A program made the translations under genes and the position numbers. Below are positions 34,441 through 43,169 of a stretch of 64,000 nt of DNA, piece by piece. The notes under the pieces are model-generated. The model ran no database searches. It had not been told where the DNA came from and worked only from the letters and a program-made list of their open reading frames with translations. The DNA is taken from the NCBI RefSeq assembly GCF_000420305.1, contig NZ_ATUR01000008.1, positions 1 through 64,000 on the forward strand, read 5' to 3'. The DNA comes from Novosphingopyxis baekryungensis DSM 16222 (GTDB lineage Bacteria > Pseudomonadota > Alphaproteobacteria > Sphingomonadales > Sphingomonadaceae). Positions within the stretch are counted from its first letter, which is position 1. Each line of letters opens with the position of its first letter.

Positions 34441-34477
34441 GCAACCAGCGCAATCATGCGTTGCAGGAGCTTTTTTT
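34441..34477 (+). terminator. Hairpin plus T7 tract downstream of the aldehyde dehydrogenase gene
   Basis: GCAAC (34441-34445) pairs with GTTGC (34460-34464) with a shorter inner stem. AGGAGC and seven T (34471-34477) follow. It can act as a weak terminator or simply surround the AGGAG ribosome site of the leader peptide. A TTGACA word at 34412-34417 is a possible -35 element for the downstream operon, but no clear -10 is seen. Confidence 0.35.
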
Positions 34478-34481
34478 CGCC

Positions 34482-34577
34482 ATGACCAACGGACGGGACA
34501 CCCTTCTTCCCACCTCGGCCGGGGCACGCTTCTTCTATTATTATCTCGGCTCGTTTAGCAGCCGGTACGCTTACTGA
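34482..34577 (+). CDS. Phe/Tyr-rich leader peptide of the chorismate mutase operon
   Basis: A 31-codon reading frame with ATG at 34482, TGA at 34575-34577 and AGGAG 12 bases upstream (34465-34469). Residues 17-21 are FFYYY, and F25, Y29 and Y31 follow, so 8 of 31 residues are Phe or Tyr. This is the classical signature of a ribosome-sensed attenuator (compare PheL of E. coli, which is Phe-rich). It ends 92 bp before the ATG of a chorismate mutase gene, followed by prephenate dehydratase, exactly the enzymes that Phe and Tyr scarcity should induce. It is too short for ordinary gene calling. Sequence, position and pathway all agree; expression itself is inferred. Confidence 0.75.
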   Translation: MTNGRDTLLPTSAGARFFYYYLGSFSSRYAY

Positions 34578-34599
34578 GGCGTATCGGAGCTTTCTAAAC
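34553..34599 (+). promoter_or_regulatory. Attenuator hairpin overlapping the end of the leader peptide
   Basis: Bases 34562-34570 and 34579-34587 form a 9-bp stem (one G-U pair) with an 8-base loop. An outer 6-bp stem GTTTAG (34553-34558) and CTAAAC (34594-34599) extends it. The left arm covers codons 27-30 and the loop holds the stop codon of the leader peptide. A ribosome stalled at the FFYYY codons would leave the hairpin free, while one reaching the stop would disrupt it. A second small stem CGTCC/GGACG lies at 34602-34619. Which state terminates or blocks translation is not clear. Confidence 0.6.
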
Positions 34600-34669
34600 A
34601 TCGTCCCGAAATGTGGACGCCCCATGCTGATTGTGGCCCTTTGCCGCCCGGAATCCGAGAGATAATATC

Positions 34670-35395
34670 ATGACCGCCAAGACTTCCCAGACCGCCGCGC
34701 CGCGCCCCATCGAAACCCTGCGTCAGGAAATCGACGCGCTGGACGATGCGCTGCTCGATCTGGTCGAAAAGCGCCTGTCGCTGTCCAAGTCCATCGCCAG
34801 CGCCAAGAGCGCCGAGGACGATCGCCATCTGATGATCCGCCCGCGGCGCGAACGGGAGCTGATCGAACGGCTGAGCGGCCGCACCCGCGCGGTGCCCAAG
34901 GCCAGCGTGTCCGCCATCTGGCGCGAGCTGATGAGCCTCAACCTGCAATCCCAGCGCAGCACCGAACTGGCGCTGTGCGCGGACGAGCGGCGCATGCATG
35001 TGGCCGATCAGGCGCGCCGCCGCTTCGGCACCGTGGCGCCGATGGTGGAAGTCGCCAAGCCCGAGGCGGCGCTGGAGCGCGCCCGCACGCGGGAAACCAT
35101 CGCGATCATCGAACTCAATCCGAAGGCCGACTGGTGGACGGTGCTGGCCGACGATTCCGATCTGGTGATCTTCGATGCGCTGCGCGAAGAAGGCGGCTGG
35201 GTCACCGCCATCGTGGTGGGCCGGCTCGATGCCAGCCATGTGCCCGAAGACCGCCGCTACTGCGTGGTCAGTGCCGATGAGCTGCTGGCCCGCGTAACCC
35301 AGGGTGAACCGATCTGCCCGCTGGCCAGTGCCGGCGAGTGGCGGCTGTGTCTGACCGATCTGAGTTCGGTCGACGCGCTCTCCAACGCCGCCTGA
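34670..35395 (+). CDS. Chorismate mutase with C-terminal extension
   Basis: 241 residues from the ATG at 34670. The N-terminal 90 residues are an AroQ-type chorismate mutase (IETLRQEIDALDDALLDLVE at about 15-34, then EKRLSLSKSIASAK, and IRPRRERELIERL with the active-site Arg). It converts chorismate to prephenate. The remaining 150 residues form an extension that I recall from some alphaproteobacterial chorismate mutases but cannot assign. A prephenate dehydratase gene follows after 11 bp. The operon is preceded by the Phe/Tyr leader peptide, so its control is probably by attenuation. Confidence 0.88.
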   Translation: MTAKTSQTAAPRPIETLRQEIDALDDALLDLVEKRLSLSKSIASAKSAEDDRHLMIRPRRERELIERLSGRTRAVPKASVSAIWRELMSLNLQSQRSTELALCADERRMHVADQARRRFGTVAPMVEVAKPEAALERARTRETIAIIELNPKADWWTVLADDSDLVIFDALREEGGWVTAIVVGRLDASHVPEDRRYCVVSADELLARVTQGEPICPLASAGEWRLCLTDLSSVDALSNAA

Positions 35396-35406
35396 AAGCC
35401 AGCATC

Positions 35407-35952
35407 ATGACCCGCAAAGTCGCCTATCAGGGCGAACCCGGCGCGTTCGGCGAAATGGCCTGCCTGTCCGCACTGCCCGGCTGGGAGCCTGTGGCCCATG
35501 ACAGCTTCGAACAGGTGGCCGACGCCGTGGCCGCCGGCCGGTTCGAACGCGGCATGGTGCCGGTGGAAAACAGCAATGCCGGGCTCGTCCCCGGCGCGCT
35601 GGACATGCTGGCGCGCAAGGCGGTGGCGATCCTGGAACGCCATCCGCTGCATGTCGCCATGCACTGCCTTGGCCTGCCCGGATCGTCGCTGGACAGCATC
35701 CGGCTGGTGCGCAGCCACCCGATGGCGCTGCGCGAATCGATGACGTTCATCGATAAGCATGGCTTTGCCATCGAGGAATCGCGCAACACCGCGATCGCCG
35801 CGCACCGGCTGAAGGAAATGGGCGATCCGTCCATCGCCGTGCTCGCCTCGTCCCGCTCGGCGGAGATTTACGGCCTCGATATGCTGGCCACCAATGTGCA
35901 GGACAGCCCGGACAACACCACCTTCTTCGCGATGATCGCCCCGGCGGGCTGA
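35407..35952 (+). CDS. pheA: Prephenate dehydratase without ACT domain
   Basis: 181 residues from the ATG at 35407. Motifs of the dehydratase domain are visible: VAYQGEPGAFGEMA (about 5-18), VPVENSNAG (about 51-59), SHPMALRESM, the NTAIAA block and AVLASSRSAEIYGLDML. The end reads DSPDNTTFFAMIAPAG, where typical enzymes have NTTRF, so the Arg of the TRF motif is Phe here. The usual ACT domain of about 90 residues is absent, because the protein stops right after the catalytic domain. It should convert prephenate to phenylpyruvate but lacks allosteric Phe feedback. Cyclohexadienyl dehydratase-like use of arogenate is possible. Confidence 0.75.
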   Translation: MTRKVAYQGEPGAFGEMACLSALPGWEPVAHDSFEQVADAVAAGRFERGMVPVENSNAGLVPGALDMLARKAVAILERHPLHVAMHCLGLPGSSLDSIRLVRSHPMALRESMTFIDKHGFAIEESRNTAIAAHRLKEMGDPSIAVLASSRSAEIYGLDMLATNVQDSPDNTTFFAMIAPAG

Positions 35953-35966
35953 AACGCCCGCGCCGG
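35941..35966. terminator. GC-rich hairpin in the convergent gap pheA/tamB
   Basis: GCGGGC (35944-35949) and GCCCGC (35956-35961) form a perfect stem around TGAAAC, extended by CCGG on both sides. It overlaps the pheA stop and lies 16 bp from the tamB stop. There is no T tract, so it may act only as a weak bidirectional terminator. Confidence 0.4.
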
Positions 35967-35981
35967 AGGCGTGGCCCCGGC

Positions 35982-38900
35982 TCAGTAATCCTTCGAAACG
36001 CGGGCGTTCACGCTCTGCCGGCCGATGGTCGAGATGCTCGACAGCAGGCTGAGCCAGCGGGTGATCTGAAATTCCACGCGCGTGGCCGAATAGCCGCGCC
36101 CGTCGGTGATCAGCTCCACATAGGTCCGCCGTGTCAGATATTTGCCCGCGGCCAGGCTGGTGCCCTGCCCGGTTTCGGTATCGGCCGGCAGGATGCGCAG
36201 CCGGTCCAGCCCGGCGGCGCGGCGCACGGCGTTGATCGGGTCCAGCCCACCGCCGCTGCGCAGGCCCGCCACCGCGCTGGCCAGCTGCACCGCTTCGGGC
36301 GCGCTGAGATTGGTGACCGAGGAGCCGAACAGCAACCGCGCAAGCAATTCCTCCTCCGGCAAGGCGGGGGTGCTGGCAAAGCGGATTTCCGGCTTCTGCC
36401 CCGTGCCGGTGACGTTGATGGTGGCATTCAGATCGCCGGTATCGGCCAGCGCCACGATGTCGAGCGCGGGATTGGGCGGCGTATCGCCCTGAAAGCGGAT
36501 GAATCCGCGCGACAGGCGAAATTCGCGGCCGGCAAATTCATAATCGCCGCGTATCAGCTCGGCCGTGCCGTCGATCGCGGGATTGTTGACCTGCCCGGTC
36601 ACCCGGAAATCGCCCTGCCATTCGCTGTTGAGGCCCAGACCGGTGACGATCACCTCATTCGGTGCGCGGGCATCGATGGCGAAGCGCCATTCCCCGCCGC
36701 GCTGGCGCACCACGCGGTCGTCGGCGGGCCGGTTGACCTCGCGCACGGCCAGATCCGGCAGCTGCTCGCGCGCCTCGGCATTGCCCAGCGCAAAGCGGCT
36801 TTCGTTGATCAGCACGTCGCCCGAAATGGTGCCGCCCTGGCCGCTGGACTGGACCTTCAACGGACCGGTCACGGTGGCGGCAAAATCCTTGCGATCGATC
36901 AGCTCCGCCCGGTCGGCCCGCAGATCGAGATTGATGCCGACGCCGCGCCCGCCGGAAAAGTCGAAACTGCCCGATCCGGTGACGGTGCCGCGGCCCACCT
37001 TGCCGCTGACCTTGCCCAGCAACAGCCGCGAGCCATCGAACCGCCCCTGCGCCGAGATATCGCGCACGACCGTGCCCGATACGCCGCTTTCCAGCCGCGC
37101 GCCCTGCGTGCGCAGCAACCCGCGGATGACCGGATCGGTCAGCGTGCCGCCGATATCCGCGCCCAGCTCGACCGGGCCGGACAGATCGAACAGCTCGAAT
37201 CCGGTCAGCCGCCACAGCGTGCCCGCCTCCCCGGAATAGCGGGCCTGCGCAAACAGCTGCCCGCGCTGCAATCGGTCCGCGATCGATCCGCTGATCGGCA
37301 GGTTGGACACCCTGCCCTGCACGCGGCCCACCGTCTTGCCGTCATTGGCAATCACCGCGCGCATGGCCGCACTGCCGCTCGACAAGGCCGCGTTCACGCC
37401 GATATCGATGGGCCGCGAGCTGGCGAACAGGCCCGAGCGGCTGAGGCCGCGCACCCGCATGCTCGCCTTGCCACTGGGCTGCGGACCGCCGGCATAGCTG
37501 AGCGTGCCCGTGGCCCGCCCACTCAAGCCCAGATCGGCGGACGCCAGATCGAGCAGCGCCAGCGGCAGATCATTGAGCCGCAGATCGATGGCGTTGCGCC
37601 CACCGAACTGCCCCGAAGCGCGCGCGCTGCCGCCGCCATAGGTCAGCGTGGTCGGGCGCAGGCGCCAGCCATCGTCGCCGCGCAGAAAAAGGGCGGGGCC
37701 GGACAGCCGGATCGGTTGCCGCCGGAACGCGCCCGATCCGGTCACCGACACCCGGTCCGGCGCCACCGCCGCCTGCGCATCGAAGGCAAAGCGGCTGCCG
37801 CGCGTACCGGCCAGCTTGGCGGTCACCTTCCCGCGCCCGTTCTGGATCCTGGCCTGGGCATCCAGCGTGCCGAGCACGAAATTGCCTTGCGTGATGCCCT
37901 GTGCCCGCACGGTGCCCTCGATGTTCGATCGCCCTTCGGTGAAGAATGCATCGATACTGCCACTGGCGGTGCGGATCGAAAGCCCGCCGGTGGCGGCAAA
38001 ACGGGCATTGTCTGCGCGGAACGAGCCCTGCATACGCTGCCCCTCCGGCAGGCCGATGAGGCGCAGATTGCCATCCACGCCGCCGCCGCTGATCGCCAGC
38101 TGGCCGGTCAGCCCGCCATTTTCGGGGCGCAGCTGCCCACGCGCCAGCGTCCTGCTGACGCGCAGATTCTGGATATCGAAGGTGGCGCCGCCATTTTTCG
38201 GCAGTAGGATAGCGCCATCGCTGGTGAACGGCCCGAGCAGCGATCCACCCTCGGCCGTATAGGCGAAACCGGCCGCCGTCGGATCGAGCACAAGGCGCAC
38301 GTCGGCAAGGCTGGCCGCGTCGAACGGATTGTCGAGATCGAGCACCAGCCGGGGCCGCTGCAACTGGCCGACCAGCGCCATGTCGAACCGGCCCCAGCGC
38401 TGATGCTCGCCCACGCCGCTGATATCGAAGGTGCCGTCCCGATTGCGCAGGCCGCCGCCGGAAAAGCGCAGCAGCGGCGCGGTCACGGTGAAGTCCGGAA
38501 AACGGAACAGGCCATCCTCGCGCCGCACCAAGCGGGTGCGCAGACGCGGCTGGCCGCCCGCCAGATCGCGCAGGAACGCGTTGTCGAACCGGGTGGTCAC
38601 GGCGTCGATATCCCCGCCGACCACCAGCTTGCCGCCCATGCCGGGCGCCACGTCGATATCCGCGCCGATATCGACCAGGCCCAGGCCCTGCAGCGCAAAA
38701 TCATCGGCGCGGCCGGTGAGGTTGATCAGGAAATCGCGCCGGTCCAGCGCCACATCGACATTGGCGCGGCCCCGGAAGCTGCGCGTGCTGACCGCCAGCC
38801 CCTCGCCGCGCAGACGGCTGCCTGCCACCCGCAGACGCCCCTCCGCCGTCAGATCGGAAAACAGCTTCTGGCCGAGCGGTCCCAGCCCGTCGAGCAGACC

Positions 38901-40193
38901 GGCCTGCAGGCGGATGGGCAGGATGCCGACGCCGTTGACCAGCCGTCCATCGCCGGCTGCGCGCACGCCAGACAGCTCGGCCTTGCCGATCTGCAGGCTG
39001 TCGGCGGTCACCCGGTAATCGAAGCGCAGCCCCTTTGGCGGCCCGTCGAGGCGCGTCAGGATGCGCAGATTGCCCGCGCGCAGATCGCGCGACAGCGCCG
39101 ACGGATCGAGAATGCGCAGGTCCGCGCGCATCGCATCGAACCCGCCCTCGCGCACATCATAGCCGCCGTTCAGCAGCAGGCGCATGGCGCGTGCGCTAAT
39201 CTCGCCGCGGCCGCTCCAGATGCCATCCTCCACCCGGCCCGCCAGATCGACCGACAGGCGCGGGGCCGACAATCGTGCCAGCGCGCCGCCAACGAAGCGC
39301 TGCACATCCAGCGCGCCCATCAGCGTATAATAGCCCGCGCGCGCCGCCAGCGTGACATCGGCCAGTTCCGCGCCGCCGGAATTGGCCATCAGCCGCCCGT
39401 TCCAGCGCGCCCAGCCGCCCTTGCCGTCCAGCCGCACCGACAGGCCCTGATCGAAGCCCAGCAGCGCGGCGACCACCCCGCCCTTGGGCGCGAGCAGATC
39501 CCCGTCCAGCGCGAACTTCTCCGCGTCCGGATCGATATCGATGTTCAGATCGATCGTGTCGCCGGTATCCTTCGCCAGCGCGGTGAGCATGGCGCGCAGC
39601 TTGTTGTCGCGAATATCGGCATTGCCGCGCAGCTCGGCGAACTGTTCGCGCCCGGCAATCGCCGAATCGATCCTCAGATCGGGCACCAGCAGCTCGCCGA
39701 TATAGACGTCGAACGCGGGTAGAAGCGGGCCGCCGGTGGATTCCAGCGCGGGCTTGGCCAGCAGCTCCGCGCCGCGCAGCTCCAGCCGGTCGATCGACAG
39801 ACGGTTGCCCAGGAAAAACAGCGGAAACCAGTCCAGCGAGGCTTCGCGCACCCGGAAAAACGGCCCGCGCCGATCCCGCAGGGTAACGCCGCGCAGCTCC
39901 GTCTCGCCATAGATCGAGCCTTCGATCCGATCGATCTGGACGCGCAGGCCATTGTCCTGCTCGCTGGCCGATATCCTGGCCGCCAGCCAGCGATGGCCGG
40001 CGCTGCTGTCGAGCCAGGCCAACCCGCCCACGGCGATCAGCACCAGCAAGAGCGCAATGCCCAGCACCACCGGCTGCCAGAAGCGGCGTTTGCGCGAACG
40101 GTGTTCCGGCGTTTGCGCCGACGGATCGGGCGCGGCCATGGGCGTGTCGCCCGCCGGGTCCTGCGCCCCGTCCATGTCCTGCGCTTCGGTCAA
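35982..40193 (-). CDS. tamB: Translocation and assembly module inner-membrane subunit TamB
   Basis: Protein of 1403 residues with an N-terminal signal anchor (about 37-57, PVVLGIALLLVLIAVGGLAW). The large periplasmic AsmA/TamB-like part consists of repetitive beta-taco segments. The conserved C-terminal DUF490/TamB domain (about 1050-1403) includes GDYEFAGREFRLSRGFIRF and ends VSKDY. TamB spans the periplasm and works with TamA in autotransporter assembly or phospholipid transport. It overlaps tamA by 4 bases, so the two are coupled. Length and order match the tamA-tamB operons of alphaproteobacteria. Confidence 0.93.
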   Translation of the reverse strand: MTEAQDMDGAQDPAGDTPMAAPDPSAQTPEHRSRKRRFWQPVVLGIALLLVLIAVGGLAWLDSSAGHRWLAARISASEQDNGLRVQIDRIEGSIYGETELRGVTLRDRRGPFFRVREASLDWFPLFFLGNRLSIDRLELRGAELLAKPALESTGGPLLPAFDVYIGELLVPDLRIDSAIAGREQFAELRGNADIRDNKLRAMLTALAKDTGDTIDLNIDIDPDAEKFALDGDLLAPKGGVVAALLGFDQGLSVRLDGKGGWARWNGRLMANSGGAELADVTLAARAGYYTLMGALDVQRFVGGALARLSAPRLSVDLAGRVEDGIWSGRGEISARAMRLLLNGGYDVREGGFDAMRADLRILDPSALSRDLRAGNLRILTRLDGPPKGLRFDYRVTADSLQIGKAELSGVRAAGDGRLVNGVGILPIRLQAGLLDGLGPLGQKLFSDLTAEGRLRVAGSRLRGEGLAVSTRSFRGRANVDVALDRRDFLINLTGRADDFALQGLGLVDIGADIDVAPGMGGKLVVGGDIDAVTTRFDNAFLRDLAGGQPRLRTRLVRREDGLFRFPDFTVTAPLLRFSGGGLRNRDGTFDISGVGEHQRWGRFDMALVGQLQRPRLVLDLDNPFDAASLADVRLVLDPTAAGFAYTAEGGSLLGPFTSDGAILLPKNGGATFDIQNLRVSRTLARGQLRPENGGLTGQLAISGGGVDGNLRLIGLPEGQRMQGSFRADNARFAATGGLSIRTASGSIDAFFTEGRSNIEGTVRAQGITQGNFVLGTLDAQARIQNGRGKVTAKLAGTRGSRFAFDAQAAVAPDRVSVTGSGAFRRQPIRLSGPALFLRGDDGWRLRPTTLTYGGGSARASGQFGGRNAIDLRLNDLPLALLDLASADLGLSGRATGTLSYAGGPQPSGKASMRVRGLSRSGLFASSRPIDIGVNAALSSGSAAMRAVIANDGKTVGRVQGRVSNLPISGSIADRLQRGQLFAQARYSGEAGTLWRLTGFELFDLSGPVELGADIGGTLTDPVIRGLLRTQGARLESGVSGTVVRDISAQGRFDGSRLLLGKVSGKVGRGTVTGSGSFDFSGGRGVGINLDLRADRAELIDRKDFAATVTGPLKVQSSGQGGTISGDVLINESRFALGNAEAREQLPDLAVREVNRPADDRVVRQRGGEWRFAIDARAPNEVIVTGLGLNSEWQGDFRVTGQVNNPAIDGTAELIRGDYEFAGREFRLSRGFIRFQGDTPPNPALDIVALADTGDLNATINVTGTGQKPEIRFASTPALPEEELLARLLFGSSVTNLSAPEAVQLASAVAGLRSGGGLDPINAVRRAAGLDRLRILPADTETGQGTSLAAGKYLTRRTYVELITDGRGYSATRVEFQITRWLSLLSSISTIGRQSVNARVSKDY

Positions 40194-42391
40194 AAAGCCT
40201 GTCCCAGCGACACCGCCACGGCAATCGGTCCGTCGCCCGGCCCGGGATTGAGCGGCGTGCCGACATCGATGCGGATCGGCCCGAAATCGCTGTAATAGCG
40301 CAGGCCGATGCCCGCCCCGAACTGCAAATCGGACAGATCGGGAAACTGATCGGCGGTCACGCTGCCGGCATCGACGAAGGGCACCACGCCGAACGCTCCG
40401 AAACGGAAACGCGCCTCCAGCGAGAATTCGGACAGGCCGCGCCCGCCGATCGGATCGCCATTGGGATCGCGCGGGCCGATCCGCTGATAGCCATAGCCGC
40501 GCACCGATCCGCCGCCGCCGGCATAGTTACGGCGCGACGGGGCGATCAAGCCGAGCCCGGTGCCGCTGATCGCGCCGAACCGCGCGCGCCCCGCCAGCAC
40601 CAGCCGATCGGTGACCGGCTGATAGGCGCTGGCATCGATCTGGCTGCGCGCATAACCGTCCGCCGTACCGAGAAAGGATATTTCCGGAGACAGCGTTGCC
40701 CCCAGGCGAAATCCGCGGGTCGGGTCGAGCAGATTGTCGGTGCCGTCATAGAACAGGCCGGAGGGGAAGGCGCCGATATAAAAGGTCTGCTGGTCGCGCG
40801 CGCCGAGCGCGATATTATAGGCGCGCTCCTGCGTGTAGAGCAGCTCCGGCCCGGCAAACCAGGTCCAGCGCTTCTGGAAGATCAGCGTGGTCAGCCGCTC
40901 GTAATTGGCGGAGATCGACAGCGTCTTGGCCTCGAACGCATCGAGCTGCGCGCTGCGGGCCAGCACGCGTGCCGACAGCACCCGGTCCCGCCCCAGAAAA
41001 TTGTTGCGCCGGTAGGTCGCGCTGACCAGCTGCTCACGCGTACCGGCGACACCGGCCAGCCGCAGGGCACCCTCTGGCGGGAAGAAGTTGCGATGCTCCC
41101 AGCTTGCCTCGACCCGAAACCCCTCACCCGTGCCATAGCCGATTTCGCCTGCGATGGTGCGCGGCGGGGCCGGTTCGATATCGACGGCCAGATCGACCTC
41201 GCCCGGACGGTCGGACGTCACCGGATCGATGGTGACGCGCGAGACGAGGCCGGTGGCGATCAGCGCGCTGTTGAGATCCTCGACATCGGAGCGGCGGAAG
41301 AGGTCGCCCGGATCGAAGCGCGCGATCCGGCCCAGATGGCGCGCGCCGAACAGATCGTTCTTGCGCGGCACGATGCGCCCGAAGACGAACCGCCCGCCGG
41401 GCGTAACCGGCAGATCCAGCGTGCCGCTGTCCGCCGCGCGGTCCACCACCAGATCCGGCTCGCCCGTTTCGAAAAAGGGATAGCCGCTTTCCGCCGCCAC
41501 GCCGACCAGACCGGTGCGCGCCGCCACCACCGCGTCCTGATTGACGGGATCGCCCTCGTTCAGATCGAACGCACTGCGCAGCCGCCCGCTATCCGCTCCC
41601 GCCGCATCGATGCCGGGCAGCGCCACCCGGCTGAACCGGTAGAGCGACCCCGGCTCCACATCCAGCAGCACCTCGATACGGTTCTGCCCGGCGCCCAGAA
41701 GCTCGGAATAGGTGAGCGCGTCATAATAGCCCTCGATGCGCAGCAGATTCTGCAGCAGATCGGCATCGTCGCTGGCCCGGCGCGCGATCTGCGCAGCGAA
41801 GGTCGCGTCTTCATCATTATTGCGCAGGGTGGACAACGCATCGAAGCGCTCGTCCAGCCGGTCGCTGGCGGCATCGGGGATGCCGGACAGGCGCACGCTA
41901 TAGGCGAAAGGCCCATTGCCCACGATCGGCCGGGCCGTTGTCGCCAGACCATCCTGATCGCGCGGATCGTCGCTTCGGTCCGCCGCCAGCACCGGCTGTG
42001 CCTGGACGCCGACGGCCGGATCGTCGGCGATATCGTCCTGCGCCAGCGCATCGCCGGATGCCGCCTCTCCGGGAAGACCATCGCCATCGCTGGCGGCGTT
42101 ACCGGCATCAGCATCGCCCGCATCGGAAAAATCCAGATCGGAAAGATCAGGCGAAGGAATATCCGGTTCGGCGGGAAGCGGCGCATCGAGATCCGGCCAG
42201 TCGACGCCAAGGTCGGGCAAAGGCGCCATGTCCGAATCCGGATCGAGCGGAGCGTTCAGAAACGCATCATCGTCCAGTTGCTGCGCAGGCGCGGCGACGG
42301 GGCTATCGGAATCCTGCTGCGCCTGTGCAGCCAGCGGGAAGCCGCAAAGCGCAGCGGCCAAAGGCACAATGGCGGCGCGGCGGCATCCCAA
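40190..42391 (-). CDS. tamA: Outer-membrane protein TamA (BamA/Omp85 family)
   Basis: Protein of 733 residues with a signal peptide ending at LAAQAQ. An unusually long Asp/Pro/Ala-rich linker (about 25-150) precedes three POTRA domains (about 160-400). The C-terminal Omp85 barrel includes the hallmark RRNYAGGGGSVRGYGYQRIG (near residue 625), with the VRGY lid-lock motif, and ends in LGQAF with a terminal Phe. It works with the TamB partner encoded immediately downstream. The acidic linker is longer than in most TamA proteins and may be lineage-specific. Confidence 0.93.
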   Translation of the reverse strand: MGCRRAAIVPLAAALCGFPLAAQAQQDSDSPVAAPAQQLDDDAFLNAPLDPDSDMAPLPDLGVDWPDLDAPLPAEPDIPSPDLSDLDFSDAGDADAGNAASDGDGLPGEAASGDALAQDDIADDPAVGVQAQPVLAADRSDDPRDQDGLATTARPIVGNGPFAYSVRLSGIPDAASDRLDERFDALSTLRNNDEDATFAAQIARRASDDADLLQNLLRIEGYYDALTYSELLGAGQNRIEVLLDVEPGSLYRFSRVALPGIDAAGADSGRLRSAFDLNEGDPVNQDAVVAARTGLVGVAAESGYPFFETGEPDLVVDRAADSGTLDLPVTPGGRFVFGRIVPRKNDLFGARHLGRIARFDPGDLFRRSDVEDLNSALIATGLVSRVTIDPVTSDRPGEVDLAVDIEPAPPRTIAGEIGYGTGEGFRVEASWEHRNFFPPEGALRLAGVAGTREQLVSATYRRNNFLGRDRVLSARVLARSAQLDAFEAKTLSISANYERLTTLIFQKRWTWFAGPELLYTQERAYNIALGARDQQTFYIGAFPSGLFYDGTDNLLDPTRGFRLGATLSPEISFLGTADGYARSQIDASAYQPVTDRLVLAGRARFGAISGTGLGLIAPSRRNYAGGGGSVRGYGYQRIGPRDPNGDPIGGRGLSEFSLEARFRFGAFGVVPFVDAGSVTADQFPDLSDLQFGAGIGLRYYSDFGPIRIDVGTPLNPGPGDGPIAVAVSLGQAF

Positions 42392-42529
42392 AACTGCACT
42401 CCCAACCCGGCCCGTCGCGGGCTATGGACAGCGCATAGGAAAATCGGTCTGAACCGGCAACAACAGGCTTTGCCGCCCTCTGAGAGAATGCGCGGCGATA
42501 TCCGGCGTCAGCGGCCGGGTGCAGCCGCG

Positions 42530-42985
42530 TCAGAAAGCGCGTTCGATCCGGTCGAACAAGGCATGCACCGGCTCGGCATCGTGATACCTGCGCGTCAGGC
42601 GCGCCGCCATCCGGTGCACCCGGTAATAAAGCTCCTCGCTGGCGCGCGCCAGATTTGCGGCATGGGCAGGCAATTGCTGAAGCACCGCCTCATCGCTGGC
42701 CACCGCATAGCCCAGGCTGCGCTGATCGCTGTAGAGCTCGTCCAGCGTCAGCTCGCCGGCCCGATAGGCCTTCTGGTTGAGCAGCCATGCGATCACCTGC
42801 ATCAGCCGCGTCGTCACCTTGAGGGATTCGCAGGACAGCGCGAGCGATATGCGGGCGGGCAGGTCCGCCTCCACATGTTCGAACATAGACCGCGCCTCGT
42901 CCGCCATGACCAGCGCTTCGCTGTAAAGCGAATCCAGAAGCTTCGGGGTCAGACAGTCTGTGGCGTTACGATCTTGGTACATCAC
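42530..42985 (-). CDS. DUF1465 family protein, RcdA-like regulator of CtrA degradation
   Basis: Helical protein of 151 residues with the DUF1465 pattern. LDSLYSEALVMADEARSMFE lies at about residues 17-36. ALSCESLKVTTRLMQVIAWL follows at about 49-68, then EELTLDELYSDQRSLGYAV-type text near 78-95. In Caulobacter, members of this family (RcdA) are adaptors that deliver CtrA to ClpXP at the G1-S transition. The window also encodes CtrA with an Ala-Ala C-terminus, so the pathway is likely present. It stands alone, 138 bp downstream of the tamA start region and 185 bp from the DUF465 gene. Confidence 0.82.
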   Translation of the reverse strand: MMYQDRNATDCLTPKLLDSLYSEALVMADEARSMFEHVEADLPARISLALSCESLKVTTRLMQVIAWLLNQKAYRAGELTLDELYSDQRSLGYAVASDEAVLQQLPAHAANLARASEELYYRVHRMAARLTRRYHDAEPVHALFDRIERAF

Positions 42986-43169
42986 GCATCAATGCCAGAC
43001 GCGAATCGCGCAGGACAGTGCGTTTACCATCTTTGCGTCCGCCGCCCGGTCCGCCGTATCAACTTGGCACGGATGCAGTGGCAGGAATTTCTTTCCGGAT
43101 GCCCCTGCCCCCCCCCCGATGGAACCTGCCCCATGGAAGATGCGCGGCCCTGGCGCATCGATGGACGGC

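Noticed and set aside
34602-34619. Second stem CGTCC/GGACG after the leader hairpin as the intrinsic terminator of the attenuator
   Set aside because: Only 5 bp and followed by CCCCATG rather than a T tract, so it cannot be called a terminator on sequence alone.
38403-39722. Plus-strand frame of 439 codons opposite tamB
   Set aside because: Antisense frame within tamB; rich in His, Gln and Arg, no domain.
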